A stretch of 64,000 nt of DNA, taken from Paenibacillus sp. 19GGS1-52. GTDB taxonomy: Bacteria; Bacillota; Bacilli; Paenibacillales; Paenibacillaceae. Positions 17,644-26,870 of the stretch are shown here, in pieces. A model generated the notes under the pieces. It was not told where the DNA came from and searched no databases. It was given only the letters and a program-made list of their open reading frames with translations. Numbering within the stretch: position 1 is the stretch's first letter; every line of letters starts with the position of its first letter. The stretch is taken from positions 5,332,001-5,396,000 of the forward strand of contig NZ_CP059724.1 in assembly GCF_022369515.1 (NCBI RefSeq), given 5' to 3'. The position numbers and the translations under genes were made by a program.

Positions 17644-18675
17644 ATGCCAACTATTAATATGCTATCTTCAGCACACAAGGTAAAAGCTCAAGGGGTTTTG
17701 TCCGCATACATCGAACAAGTAAATTTGGTTGAAACCGAACTTCAGGAAAATTATAAAGTGACTAAAAATCGTTTTAAATCAGGCGATATTAATCACTACC
17801 ATACTATAGATCTCAAATTTTTTCTGAGCATCCCATTCTTCAAACGATCTGGTACAACCGTAGCTTATGTTCATTTTGTGCCTGAAACTATAGAAGAAAG
17901 TTTAAAGCTGCCTACTTTTGCCAAGAAAATATTTTATACATATATGATTTGGTTCTATAAATCTGTAGATCATATTGTTGTGGTTAATCCCTATTTTATT
18001 GAGGTACTACAAAAATATAACATCGATGAGCAAAAAGTAACGTACATCCCCAATTATGTTTCTGAAGATCGTTTTTATAAATATCCTGAGGCACAAATCA
18101 TTCCCATCAAACAAAAATATGCTATTCCACTAGACAAGTTTGTGGTCCTAGGCGTCGGGCAAGTTCAAACCAGAAAAGGAATATTGGATTTTGTCGAGGT
18201 TGCCAAAAGTCTTCCACAAATTCAGTTTATATGGGCAGGTGGTTTTTCTTTCGGTTCCATAACGGAAGGATATAAAGAACTGAAACTAATTATTGAAAAT
18301 CCACCTGAGAACGTTAAATTTATTGGGATTATTACGAGAGAAGAAATGAATGATATCTATAATGTGTGTGATTTAATGTTTTTGCCTTCCTTTAATGAAC
18401 TGTTTCCAATGTCCATACTTGAAGCTATAGCCTTAAAGATCCCAGTACTCTTAAGAGACTTGGATTTATATCATAATATTTTATTTGATTACTATTTAAA
18501 AGGTGAGAACGTCGCGGATTTCGTCCACATCATAAATTCTATGCAGCATAAAGGGGAAGACTATGATCTCTGGTCCAATAACTCCTGGCAATGTCACGAA
18601 TATTATTCCAAACAGCATGTATTAGAATTATGGAAGCAGTTCTATGACGATATATACCAACAGAAAAGAATTTAG
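17644..18675 (+). CDS. Glycosyltransferase family 4 (343 aa), probable glycolipid synthesis
   Basis: A GT-B-fold transferase. The N-terminal domain holds HYHTID; the C-terminal donor-binding domain runs from GVGQVQTRKG through LPSFNELFPMSILEA, the E-x7-E-like retaining motif of GT4. It lacks membrane segments and should act at the inner membrane face. GGAGGG precedes ATG. The next gene (12 bases on) is a flippase-like membrane protein, and a diacylglycerol-glucosyltransferase-like gene converges from the other side. This matches the gene pairing of Listeria/Lactobacillus lipoteichoic-acid glycolipid anchors (LafB-like), a role I infer. Confidence 0.85.
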   Translation: MPTINMLSSAHKVKAQGVLSAYIEQVNLVETELQENYKVTKNRFKSGDINHYHTIDLKFFLSIPFFKRSGTTVAYVHFVPETIEESLKLPTFAKKIFYTYMIWFYKSVDHIVVVNPYFIEVLQKYNIDEQKVTYIPNYVSEDRFYKYPEAQIIPIKQKYAIPLDKFVVLGVGQVQTRKGILDFVEVAKSLPQIQFIWAGGFSFGSITEGYKELKLIIENPPENVKFIGIITREEMNDIYNVCDLMFLPSFNELFPMSILEAIALKIPVLLRDLDLYHNILFDYYLKGENVADFVHIINSMQHKGEDYDLWSNNSWQCHEYYSKQHVLELWKQFYDDIYQQKRI

Positions 18676-18686
18676 GAGTTACGCAA

Positions 18687-19700
18687 ATGAAAAAAAAAAT
18701 ATTCAGTTCAATCATAGTAATCGTTACTGCATGTATCTTTTTGTCATTTTTCTTTTTCACTAAAGGCTTACATTCGCTGATACAAGAACTCCGAACATTA
18801 GATACCTCTTGGATCTTGTTGTCCGTTATATGTATGCTCCTGTTTTGGTTCTTTGAAATGCTTACCTTATATGTAATAACTAAAAAGTTATATAACATAA
18901 AAAATCTACTTGTTCGTTCCATTAAATTTCAAATGACCGGTTTGTTTTTTGGAGCAATTTCACCCTTTTCAGCCGGCAGTAATCCCGCCCAACTCTATGC
19001 AATGACGGAGAATGAAATTCCGGCCGGGATAGCCGGTTCTATTTTAATGATTAAATTTATGATTCATCAATTTATAAATATCCTTATTTTAATTTTAGCC
19101 TTTCTGTTTAAATTTAATTATTTTAACTCTAGGGTCGATTATTTCCCCTATCTTTGTATTTTAGGTCTTTCTATTCATGTTATCATTATGGTATTTTCCG
19201 TAATGTTCTCCCTGAATAGCAAGCTGACTAAAAGTGTATTAACCCTTATTTTTAAAGTATTAAAAAAGACTAGGCTAGTTAAGAATACGGAGTCCACTTA
19301 CAAAAAAATTGAGATTGAACTGGAAAATTTTCATCAAAATGCTTTCTTAATCGCTAAGCATATCAAAATGTGCATCTATGCTTCCCTCTTCACTTTTCTA
19401 CAATATTTGGCTTTTTTCAGTATCCCATATTGTATTTATCGAAGCTTTGGGTTTAATACCGCTGATCTATGGACCTTGATTAGTGCCCAAATATTTTTAA
19501 CAAACTTCATGGCAATTATCCCCCTTCCAGGTGCTGCAGGAGGTGCGGAGGGCGGGTTTTATTTAATATACAATATGTTTTTTGATGCAAGCACCATTTT
19601 GACAGCCATATTTGTATGGCGAGTATTAACTTATTACTCAACTATAGCTATAGGCAGTATATTTACGCTGGTACTGCCAAATGCAAAGAAAAGACCGTAA
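18687..19700 (+). CDS. Flippase-like membrane protein (lysylphosphatidylglycerol synthase TM / UPF0104 family)
   Basis: A 337-residue integral membrane protein with about eight hydrophobic segments and the family signatures GLFFGAISPFSAGSNPAQ and PLPGAAGGAEGG. It corresponds to the flippase half of MprF without the lysyl-transferase domain. Such stand-alone proteins occur next to glycolipid glycosyltransferases and are thought to move lipid head groups across the membrane. AGGAG precedes the ATG and it is co-transcribed with the GT4 gene before it. Confidence 0.85.
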   Translation: MKKKIFSSIIVIVTACIFLSFFFFTKGLHSLIQELRTLDTSWILLSVICMLLFWFFEMLTLYVITKKLYNIKNLLVRSIKFQMTGLFFGAISPFSAGSNPAQLYAMTENEIPAGIAGSILMIKFMIHQFINILILILAFLFKFNYFNSRVDYFPYLCILGLSIHVIIMVFSVMFSLNSKLTKSVLTLIFKVLKKTRLVKNTESTYKKIEIELENFHQNAFLIAKHIKMCIYASLFTFLQYLAFFSIPYCIYRSFGFNTADLWTLISAQIFLTNFMAIIPLPGAAGGAEGGFYLIYNMFFDASTILTAIFVWRVLTYYSTIAIGSIFTLVLPNAKKRP

Positions 19701-19702
19701 GA

Positions 19703-19744
19703 TGAAACGGCTTCGCCGTCCTTAATATGGACGGTACCGTTTCT
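19703..19744 (+). terminator. Terminator after the glycolipid operon
   Basis: GAAACGG and CCGTTTC enclose a second stem, CGTCC/GGACG; the structure directly follows the flippase stop codon and is followed by a T-containing tail. Confidence 0.7.
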
Positions 19745-19843
19745 TCGAGAAATATAAGGATAAGTTATTGCGTGAAGCATATAAATTCTTATATTGTAAA
19801 AAAAGCCATAGCCTTTATTTCCCGGCAATAGCTTAAACCAGAA

Positions 19844-21046
19844 TTATCTCTTCTGGATTTTAGGATTCATGTAATCTACCAAGGGAATATTGGCTTCTTT
19901 ATTGGCGTAAGTCATACTCGAATATTTATCCAATACTTTATTCGCAAAAATGCTACTGGAATATTCATTAGCCTTAATAACAGCTTGCACGCTCATTTTT
20001 TGTCTTAGAGAAGAGTCTTCCAGTATTTCATTAATATAAGAAGTGAATTTGTCCTGCTCCTTATATGAATATCCATTACTCCCCTGTACAATTACTCCAT
20101 CAATGCAAGCATCATATTTACACACTACTGGGCAACCACTGCTTAATGCCTCTATAAAAGTTAATCCCTGCGTTTCGCTGGTCGATGCATTAACAAATAT
20201 TTCCGAAATTTTATAATATTTATACACTTCATCTGCACTAATCATACCCGTAAAAATAACATTTTCCTCTAAGTTCTGGGTCTTCACAAGATCTTTTAAG
20301 TGATCCAAATACGGCCCGCCGCCTACGATGAGAAGCTTCACTTTTTTGTTTTTCTTAATAACATCTGGTAAAAGCATTAGAATTTCACTTATGTTTTTCT
20401 CTTCAGCTATTCTTCCAACATAACCGATTATTCTGTCATCCTGACTAATTTTCAAATCCGACATTATTTTTTGTTTATCTTCCGCTGATAAATTTCGTTG
20501 GAATTTATTTAATTCTATCCCTGTGGGTATAACATAAATCGGTCGGTCTATTCCATAACTTAACAGTGTGTCTTTGGTTTTATTCGTTGCAGCTATAACA
20601 ATATTTAGATTATTTAGGATTCTCTTGGTTATTTTTGCCGATAAATTCTTATTGATAATTCCGCCTAATAAATAATCCAAATAATTTTCGTACAAGGTGT
20701 GGTAGGTATGCATATGTGGAATTTTCAATTTATTTGAAATATGTTTAGACACGATCATCATTGAAAATTCGGTTTGTGAATGAATAACATCCGGGCCCCA
20801 CTTAATGACTTCCTTTATAAGCTTATTATATAGGGGAACCTTAACTCGAGCATCGGGATAAACGCCAATACGAATAGACTTTAGGTAATATACATCTCCA
20901 TCTACCATCTCAACGCCTGTATGTGATAAGGTCAAAATCTTAACCTCATGTCCATTAGCTTTCAATTCTTTATAAAGATTTTTTATAGAAGTAACAACTC
21001 CATTTATTATAGGGGAATAGGTATCAGTTGTTATTAAAATCTTCAT
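19844..21046 (-). CDS. Glycosyltransferase family 4, 1,2-diacylglycerol 3-glucosyltransferase-like (400 aa)
   Basis: A GT4 enzyme starting MKILITTDTYSPIINGVVTS, typical of the alpha-glucosyl-diacylglycerol synthases (LafA/alMGS group). It has the acceptor region HTYHTLYENY and the donor motif NASTSETQGLTFIEAL (E-x7-E type). It should transfer glucose from UDP-glucose to diacylglycerol, making the first sugar of a membrane glycolipid. It converges on the GT4/flippase operon. A complete IS4-family element sits in its upstream region (ends at 21203), about 155 bases from the start codon, and may have altered its promoter. Confidence 0.85.
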   Translation of the reverse strand: MKILITTDTYSPIINGVVTSIKNLYKELKANGHEVKILTLSHTGVEMVDGDVYYLKSIRIGVYPDARVKVPLYNKLIKEVIKWGPDVIHSQTEFSMMIVSKHISNKLKIPHMHTYHTLYENYLDYLLGGIINKNLSAKITKRILNNLNIVIAATNKTKDTLLSYGIDRPIYVIPTGIELNKFQRNLSAEDKQKIMSDLKISQDDRIIGYVGRIAEEKNISEILMLLPDVIKKNKKVKLLIVGGGPYLDHLKDLVKTQNLEENVIFTGMISADEVYKYYKISEIFVNASTSETQGLTFIEALSSGCPVVCKYDACIDGVIVQGSNGYSYKEQDKFTSYINEILEDSSLRQKMSVQAVIKANEYSSSIFANKVLDKYSSMTYANKEANIPLVDYMNPKIQKR

Positions 21047-21202
21047 TCATTTATCCTCCTATAATAGACCACAAATTCATTGATAAAATAAGATATATGT
21101 AATTACATCTTTAGTATATTCATCAATAAAGAGAACCATGTTTATACCATATATGTACTTTAAGATGTTAAGTATGCGCTCATAATCATTGTATCATGTT
21201 AA

Positions 21203-22717
21203 CTCAACTTTCGCAGCATGAAATCGGCAGATAAGCCTTGATGTAGCTGGGCAAAGCAGAGATCCAGTGCTGGAGTTGACTTTTAATCATAGCGGATAGT
21301 TTCTTACCGACTTGATTGGCGATTTCGTTCATCAATTCCACCAATTGTTGTAATGCTACGGCCCAGTCCAAGGTACCGACTTCATCGCAAAGCAAATAAA
21401 AGAGTCCACCGAGCGTCCGCTGATCCGTGCTTTGTCGATGCTGCCAAGCCAGCAGAATATAGCGGGAAAAGACAATCGTTGTATGGCTAATGAGCAAATC
21501 ATAGGAGCGGCCTTGAAACTCTTTTTGCAGGCGCAGCAAGGATTTAGCGCATTTGAAAAAGACTTCGATGTCCCAGCGAAGAGCGTAGATTTGAATGACT
21601 TCCGGTGCCGTCAGCGTTAGATCCGTCGATAGAATCGCGAGCCACTCGTTTTTCTTGGAGCGATGGCGAACAAAGACCACGACTACTGGAATGCCAGGAA
21701 CAAGTTCGGTGTGAATCTGACGCAAGAGGTTCCGGTGCTTTCCTTCGACGCGCAAAGCAGCTCGGTAAAGACCTTTAAGATCCACCCGTTGACCGTGAAC
21801 GAGATATCGCTTGTTGTCGTTTTTCACCATGCCAATCACATGCAGTTTGCGATCTATAATCCGCTGAATCAGGGGGGCATGCGTGAACCAGCTATCCATA
21901 AGTACGTAAGCCGCAGAAACCCCGGAAGTAATGGCTCGATCCAGCAGTTCAGAAACCAGATGCGGAGCAGAAAGCAGAGCTTCTTTCCGGCGTTTGTATC
22001 CAGAGGATCGCTTGTCGATTCCCGGATGTATGCCGGTGAGTCCAGCCTTCACGGAACTCAGCAAGGCGAAGTCCAAAGGGAGAAACGTATGACCGTCTGA
22101 CCAGCCCAAGGTGAGCATGCGAAAGCCTTTATAGTAAGCCCCCGTCGCGTGATCCTTAAAGCGAGCCAACAATTCCACAGCTTTGCTCCGATTCCGCTCA
22201 AACATGGAATCATCCACAATGAATACGGAGGTCCGCGTGACGGAGGTCAAGGTTTCGACTCGCTGCACAGTGTCACTACTTAGAGAAGACAAGAAACGCC
22301 GCCAAGCGAATCCGCTGTGATTGAGAAAGCGATAGACGGCATCTTTGCCAGGAAAGGCTTCACCCTTGGCACTTTCGAGCAGACGAAACCAATTCTTCTG
22401 ATGAAAGAGCAAGACAAAAACGAGCATGAACAGATGGGAACAGGTATAGCCAAACGTCTTTTTGAACCCGGCATTCCTCAGATGCTTCAGCACACCGAGC
22501 TCTTGAAAAGCAGGTCTCATTTCAGGTGGGAGTTGATCTAGGGACGACTTTTGATTTATCATAGAAGGGACACCTCTTCTGTGGTTTAGTGGATCTCGAC
22601 AATCTCACTTTACCAAACGAAGTGGTGTTTTTCTATGTTGGCAAGATCCTTACTTAAACCGACTCCACCTTAACCCCAGCTTGGGGTCAACTCAATTTTG
22701 ACTCTGCGAAAGTTGAG
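21203..22717. mobile_element. IS4-family insertion sequence, complete, with 14-bp inverted repeats and 7-bp target duplication
   Basis: Element of 1515 bp. The ends are perfect 14-bp inverted repeats: CTCAACTTTCGCAG at 21203-21216 and its complement at 22704-22717. ATGTTAA occurs directly outside both ends (21196-21202 and 22718-22724), a 7-bp target duplication. One transposase gene fills most of the element, its stop codon lying inside the left repeat. Intact ends, duplication and open frame indicate a recent insertion. Confidence 0.93.
21204..22562 (-). CDS. IS4-family transposase (452 aa)
   Basis: A DDE transposase. The first Asp is in FIVDDSMFERN (about residue 117), the second in VLMDSWFTH (about 224), and the catalytic Glu in the YALRWDIEVFFKCAK segment (about 330), the IS4 Y-R-E-K-type signature in diverged form. 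Length is usual for the family. The last codons, Cys-Glu-Ser-stop, are encoded by the left inverted repeat. No frame damage is seen, so the element may be active. Confidence 0.93.
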   Translation of the reverse strand: MINQKSSLDQLPPEMRPAFQELGVLKHLRNAGFKKTFGYTCSHLFMLVFVLLFHQKNWFRLLESAKGEAFPGKDAVYRFLNHSGFAWRRFLSSLSSDTVQRVETLTSVTRTSVFIVDDSMFERNRSKAVELLARFKDHATGAYYKGFRMLTLGWSDGHTFLPLDFALLSSVKAGLTGIHPGIDKRSSGYKRRKEALLSAPHLVSELLDRAITSGVSAAYVLMDSWFTHAPLIQRIIDRKLHVIGMVKNDNKRYLVHGQRVDLKGLYRAALRVEGKHRNLLRQIHTELVPGIPVVVVFVRHRSKKNEWLAILSTDLTLTAPEVIQIYALRWDIEVFFKCAKSLLRLQKEFQGRSYDLLISHTTIVFSRYILLAWQHRQSTDQRTLGGLFYLLCDEVGTLDWAVALQQLVELMNEIANQVGKKLSAMIKSQLQHWISALPSYIKAYLPISCCES

Positions 22718-22858
22718 ATGTTAAGATTAAAAAATGGTTATGAACTGCAATTTCATCTGCCTGTAATTTGGTTTATTATAACATTTATGGAGCCTTGAGA
22801 AACAGCCAATCCTGAGTGGCATGGCCGTATTGTATTTTATACGAATAATTCGCTATAT

Positions 22859-23485
22859 TTATGACTCAACCGCAGATTCATGGGATAATGGCTGTTGTCG
22901 TTCTTTGATAAGCCGCCCGGTTATTTGGAAGACGATTTCCCCTAGAGCTATACCTGCCGCCATGTCTGCGATGACATGCTGTTTAATGAACAGCGTTGAC
23001 AAGATGATTAGCCAAGCCATGACAGCAACAGCCAGACGGGACCATTTAGGCAAAATTCCCGCTCCTCGCAGCATTAGATAGCAAGTGAGCACATGGATGC
23101 TTGGAAACCCATTATACGGTTCATCCAACCTGTAGGTTATTGGCACAAAAAAGTTCCATCCGGGCCCTAATTGAGGTCGAGGAACAAATGTCGGATAAAT
23201 AAGAAATGTAAAATTAGCCACCAGTATACCGAAACAAACAGCAACGAGTGTCTGATAATATGCGGACTTTTTCTGTTGGAGAATCAAATAGAGTGTGATA
23301 AGCAAAAATGGATACCAAATAAAATAAAAAACAGAAAAAAATGGTATGAACGGGGTAGCACGATCAAACTGCGTCGACAGCACATGCACTACAGGTCTTA
23401 CATGGTTCTGCAAAGTGTACAAAATACCTATTAACGGAATAGACAACAACCAAAGAAGCGGTAGTTGCTTTTGTAGTTTCTTCAA
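22859..23485 (-). CDS. PAP2-family membrane phosphatase (208 aa)
   Basis: An integral membrane protein with about five or six hydrophobic segments and phosphatidic-acid-phosphatase type 2 motifs: PRP in the first motif, GFPSIH in the second, and KQHVIADMAAG (His and Asp) in the third. It resembles the inositolphosphotransferase/PAP2 subgroup and probably removes phosphate from lipid intermediates on the outer membrane face. The start is TTG, with AAGAAGGTG nine bases upstream. Its neighbours make glycolipids, but substrate and link are inferred. Confidence 0.85.
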   Translation of the reverse strand: MKKLQKQLPLLWLLSIPLIGILYTLQNHVRPVVHVLSTQFDRATPFIPFFSVFYFIWYPFLLITLYLILQQKKSAYYQTLVAVCFGILVANFTFLIYPTFVPRPQLGPGWNFFVPITYRLDEPYNGFPSIHVLTCYLMLRGAGILPKWSRLAVAVMAWLIILSTLFIKQHVIADMAAGIALGEIVFQITGRLIKERQQPLSHESAVES

Positions 23486-23551
23486 GGAAATAACACCTTC
23501 TTCTTAAGTTCTCAGGACTACATGATTTTATCACGGTAATCTCAATATGAA

Positions 23552-23580
23552 AAGTAGCCTGTCTATTGACAGGCTACTCA
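23552..23580 (-). terminator. Terminator between CueP and PAP2 genes
   Basis: A perfect 10-bp stem GTAGCCTGTC with a 4-base loop, followed on the minus strand by TTTTC. It lies just past the CueP stop codon. Confidence 0.8.
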
Positions 23581-23597
23581 ACACACCTTGTTCTCAA

Positions 23598-24167
23598 TTA
23601 ATGTAACTGCATTGTTGTGATGCAAGTGTCATCGCTCTCAAATGTGGAAATTGTGGACTCTGCCATTTTACCATCATGCTCGACCGTTATGCGATAGGAT
23701 TTGTCGCGTGGCAGCCACAAATCAATAAATCCATTAGGCTGGGATTTCATTAATGTTTTGTCCAATATTGAATTACCATCCAGATCAACGATAGAAACGC
23801 TAAACTCTTCATCAACCATTTCTCCTTGACAACCAGTTAAGCTATGGGTTGCACAAGGATGCGTCTTCTCAACGTATGGCGCGATAGAAAGAAAAAACTC
23901 ATCTTTGGGCAGGTCGTAGGTAACTGATTTGGTTGGGTCATCGTCTGTCACGATTAATTGCTTGGATGTAATTGAAGCTGATTTAGCTACTGTGTTTCTC
24001 ACGCTGAAATCATGGACCACTTGCTTGATACTTTGCGTATCGATTTCAGTAGATTCTTTTTTTTCGGAGCTTCCCACAAACATGTAAATCCCTACTAATA
24101 CGATAACAGCCAATCCAGCAGCCAGAAATATTTTCCGTCTCACCTTGTATTCATCCCCTAATCTCAT
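23598..24167 (-). CDS. CueP-family copper-binding protein, membrane-anchored (189 aa)
   Basis: A single N-terminal membrane segment (about residues 12-31) is followed by an extracytoplasmic domain with the CueP signatures: PYVEKTHPCATHSLTGCQGE (three potential Cys/His ligands) and the terminal SDDTCITTMQLH. In Salmonella CueP binds periplasmic copper; in Firmicutes the family is membrane-tethered. It should buffer copper outside the membrane. No other copper gene is adjacent. A GTG nine codons inside is an alternative start that would still keep the membrane segment. Confidence 0.85.
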   Translation of the reverse strand: MRLGDEYKVRRKIFLAAGLAVIVLVGIYMFVGSSEKKESTEIDTQSIKQVVHDFSVRNTVAKSASITSKQLIVTDDDPTKSVTYDLPKDEFFLSIAPYVEKTHPCATHSLTGCQGEMVDEEFSVSIVDLDGNSILDKTLMKSQPNGFIDLWLPRDKSYRITVEHDGKMAESTISTFESDDTCITTMQLH

Positions 24168-24217
24168 ATGTACCTATTATAATCCAGCTGGTACAGTTAA
24201 GGACAGTGCGATTGATT

Positions 24218-24373
24218 TCACCTTTTCTTGATTCTGCTCTTAATTAAATCTGCAACATTAAGCAATATCGTTAAAGTAACAGTTGCCAATAAAGGTTTAA
24301 CAATACTCGATTCATCGTAGAGGAGATAAGCTAGTACAAAGTTGATTATGAAAAAAATTAAGTTCCACAACAT
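24218..24373 (-). CDS. Small hydrophobic protein (51 aa), unrecognised
   Basis: An open frame starting MLWNLIFFII with two hydrophobic stretches (about residues 3-19 and 26-41) and a basic end (SRIKKR). The ribosome site is weak. It lies between the MMPL exporter and CueP on the same strand. Composition and hairpin topology look like a genuine small membrane protein, but no family is recognised. Confidence 0.4.
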   Translation of the reverse strand: MLWNLIFFIINFVLAYLLYDESSIVKPLLATVTLTILLNVADLIKSRIKKR

Positions 24374-24465
24374 TTAATCATCTCATTTCAACCAGGGTTC
24401 TACTATTGCAGAAGCTCAAGCATCAGTACCATTTATACGAGTATATACTTTTTCTGGAATATTGT

Positions 24466-26679
24466 TCAAGAAATTATATTTCCCAAGCTTATAGATGCCT
24501 CCGCGATTTTCATTTGTTTCTTCTCGACCTCCTTCATCACTTCCTCACCCTCTACATCCAGGTTCGGCAGCAGACGGTCCAGCCACTTCGGAAAATACCA
24601 GACCGACTTGCCAAGTAAGGTCATAAGACCAGGAACAATAAGCAAACGTACTACAAAGGCATCAAAGAGAACCCCAAAGGCGAGCGCTAGGCCCATGACC
24701 TTGACCATTGGCTCCTCTGCCAGTATAAATCCGGTAAAGACGGCGACCATGATCAGTCCTGCTGCCGTTACGACTCCGCCACTGTGGTGCATACCGGCAA
24801 GAACGGACTTCTTGGCATCCCCGCTCTTCTTGAATTCTTCACGCATCCGGCTAACCAAGAAGACTTCATAGTCCATCGCTAGGCCGAACAGAACCCCAAC
24901 TACAATGATTGGCAGAAAATTAAACACCGGTGCCTCCGTATAGAATCCAAACAGCTTCTGGAAATGGCCATCCTGAACAACATAGGTGACAAATCCTAAG
25001 GTCGCACCGAGCGACAGGATGAATCCGAGCACGGCCTTGATCGGAACCAGAATCGAGCGGAACACCAGCATAAGAAGTACAAAGGCTAATCCTACAATGA
25101 TTAGGCAAAATTTTGGCAAAGCCTGGTTCAATTTCTGGGTAATGTCGATATTGACGGCAGTCATGCCGGTTACACCCACCTTAACATGATCCTGACTCTC
25201 TATTGCTGGCGCCTTATCACGAATTAAATTAACAAGGTCTACTGTTGCTGAGTCATTAGGTCCCGTTCCCGGCATGACGGTAATCAGCGATACTTTTCCG
25301 GAAGGGCCGGTGACTGCCGGGTTTACCATAACGACGTTAGGATAGGTCTTCACTTCTTCCATCACTTTATTGAGATTGGCCGCAGCCTCTTCTCCACCAT
25401 CTGTTTCGGCCAGAATCACTAACGGTCCGTGGTACCCCTCACCATAAGCTTCGGACAGGAGGTCGTAGGCCCGGCGTTCGGTTTTATCTGGCGATTTCTG
25501 CCCGTCATTCCCAAGGCCTGTCTCCATGTGAAAGAATGGCAGTGCTATCGTTGCTAGCAGCGCTACACCCAGTACTACTGCCACTAAGGGTTGCCCGGTG
25601 ACAAATCTCCCCCACAGATTGCCACGGCTTGCGTCATTCTGCTTGCTCCCTATTCTCTTGGAGCGCTTGACCGGCGCTTTAATCTTGTCTCCCAGCAATT
25701 CCAGAATAGCCGGAACCACGAAGATAGTCATCAATATAGCAGTGAATACACAGAGCGCACCGGCCATACCCATAGCGGTAAGAAAAGGTACTCCCACGAA
25801 AGAAAATCCGATAAGCGCGATGATAACCGTTACTCCCGCAAACACAACCGCACTTCCAGCCGTTCCATTGGCAATGGCAATCGCTTCCCGTCTTTCATGT
25901 CTTTCGGCAAGCAGTTGACGGTATCTGGAAATAATGAATAGTGCATAATCAATGCCTACGGCCAGACCAAGCATACCGGCGAGTGATAAGGCAAACGAAG
26001 GAATGTCTAATAGACTCGTTCCGATGATAATCAACATAATCCCAAATCCAAGACCTAAAGCCGCCGTAAGAATTGGCAGGACACCGGTAAGGATAGAACC
26101 AAGTGCAACCGCTAGGATCACTAGAGCCAGCAATACCCCAAGCCCTTCAGTCGGACTGCTGGTTGCCATCTTCACAAAGCCGTCACCGATCAAATCCGCC
26201 TGCCAGCCTACATCCCGTAGAGTTTCCGCAATACGAATAACCGCAGCCTTTGATTCCTCAGTAACATCTGCGCCCGGCACTTTATAAGTGATCGTGGCGT
26301 AACCAATAGTACTATCCGCATTCAATGAATGGTTATCGTACGGACTTACAACCGACGCAACCTCCTGATCTGCTGCCACTTCTTTGAGCTGCGCGGCAAT
26401 GAGTACTTTTGCGGCTTCCGAAGATAACGTTTCATTGTCCGGAGCCTTCAGCACCAATTGGGTTGTACCTAAGTCACCCTGCGGATTGGGAAATTCTTTT
26501 TCCATAATCTCCAGTGTTTTTTGCGAGGCAAGCCCAGGAATATTGGTCTCCTCACCAAAATGGATTCCCATCGACAGCGCCACAATAGCCGCTAGGACCA
26601 CAAGAGTAATGCTTCCTAGAAGGACCTTCAACCGGTTCTTCGCTGACCAGAACCCCAGTCGGTATAATAATTTAGCCAT
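24466..26679 (-). CDS. MMPL-family RND exporter (737 aa)
   Basis: A large transporter with two repeated halves, each having one N-terminal membrane helix, an extracytoplasmic domain and a bundle of five helices. GMLGLAVGIDYALFIISRYR (about residue 235) and GVLFGLAMDYEVFLVSRMREE (about 600) are the paired MMPL signatures with the Asp-Tyr proton-relay residues. It is probably driven by the proton gradient and may export lipids or drugs. GAGGAG precedes the start. It lies downstream of a NarL-type regulator and kinase, so it may be a target, but a terminator lies between them. Confidence 0.9.
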   Translation of the reverse strand: MAKLLYRLGFWSAKNRLKVLLGSITLVVLAAIVALSMGIHFGEETNIPGLASQKTLEIMEKEFPNPQGDLGTTQLVLKAPDNETLSSEAAKVLIAAQLKEVAADQEVASVVSPYDNHSLNADSTIGYATITYKVPGADVTEESKAAVIRIAETLRDVGWQADLIGDGFVKMATSSPTEGLGVLLALVILAVALGSILTGVLPILTAALGLGFGIMLIIIGTSLLDIPSFALSLAGMLGLAVGIDYALFIISRYRQLLAERHERREAIAIANGTAGSAVVFAGVTVIIALIGFSFVGVPFLTAMGMAGALCVFTAILMTIFVVPAILELLGDKIKAPVKRSKRIGSKQNDASRGNLWGRFVTGQPLVAVVLGVALLATIALPFFHMETGLGNDGQKSPDKTERRAYDLLSEAYGEGYHGPLVILAETDGGEEAAANLNKVMEEVKTYPNVVMVNPAVTGPSGKVSLITVMPGTGPNDSATVDLVNLIRDKAPAIESQDHVKVGVTGMTAVNIDITQKLNQALPKFCLIIVGLAFVLLMLVFRSILVPIKAVLGFILSLGATLGFVTYVVQDGHFQKLFGFYTEAPVFNFLPIIVVGVLFGLAMDYEVFLVSRMREEFKKSGDAKKSVLAGMHHSGGVVTAAGLIMVAVFTGFILAEEPMVKVMGLALAFGVLFDAFVVRLLIVPGLMTLLGKSVWYFPKWLDRLLPNLDVEGEEVMKEVEKKQMKIAEASISLGNIIS

Positions 26680-26754
26680 ATCAGTATCTCTCCTCTTTGC
26701 TTATGTTTTCTGTATAGCCTCATCTTATAGACTGGAAGACCTTCCGACATCGTC

Positions 26755-26784
26755 CAAAGGGGCGGACAGTTACTGCCCCTTCGG
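26755..26784 (-). other. Strong hairpin in the 5' leader of the MMPL gene
   Basis: GGGGC and GCCCC flank an 11-base loop and are continued by CGAAGGGGCAG-type pairing, about 80 bases before the exporter start. No T-run follows, so it is not an obvious terminator. It could be a leader RNA structure; I recognise no riboswitch class. Confidence 0.3.
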
Positions 26785-26836
26785 GCGAATAAACCGACTA
26801 GAAAATACGTGCTTATGTAAGTACTCAACAACAAAA

Positions 26837-26866
26837 AAACATGCGAAAAGTTTCTTCCGCATGTTT
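26837..26866 (-). terminator. Terminator after the NarL-type regulator
   Basis: AAACATGCG and CGCATGTTT form a stem directly past the regulator stop; seven T follow on the minus strand. Confidence 0.85.
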
Positions 26867-26870
26867 AAGG

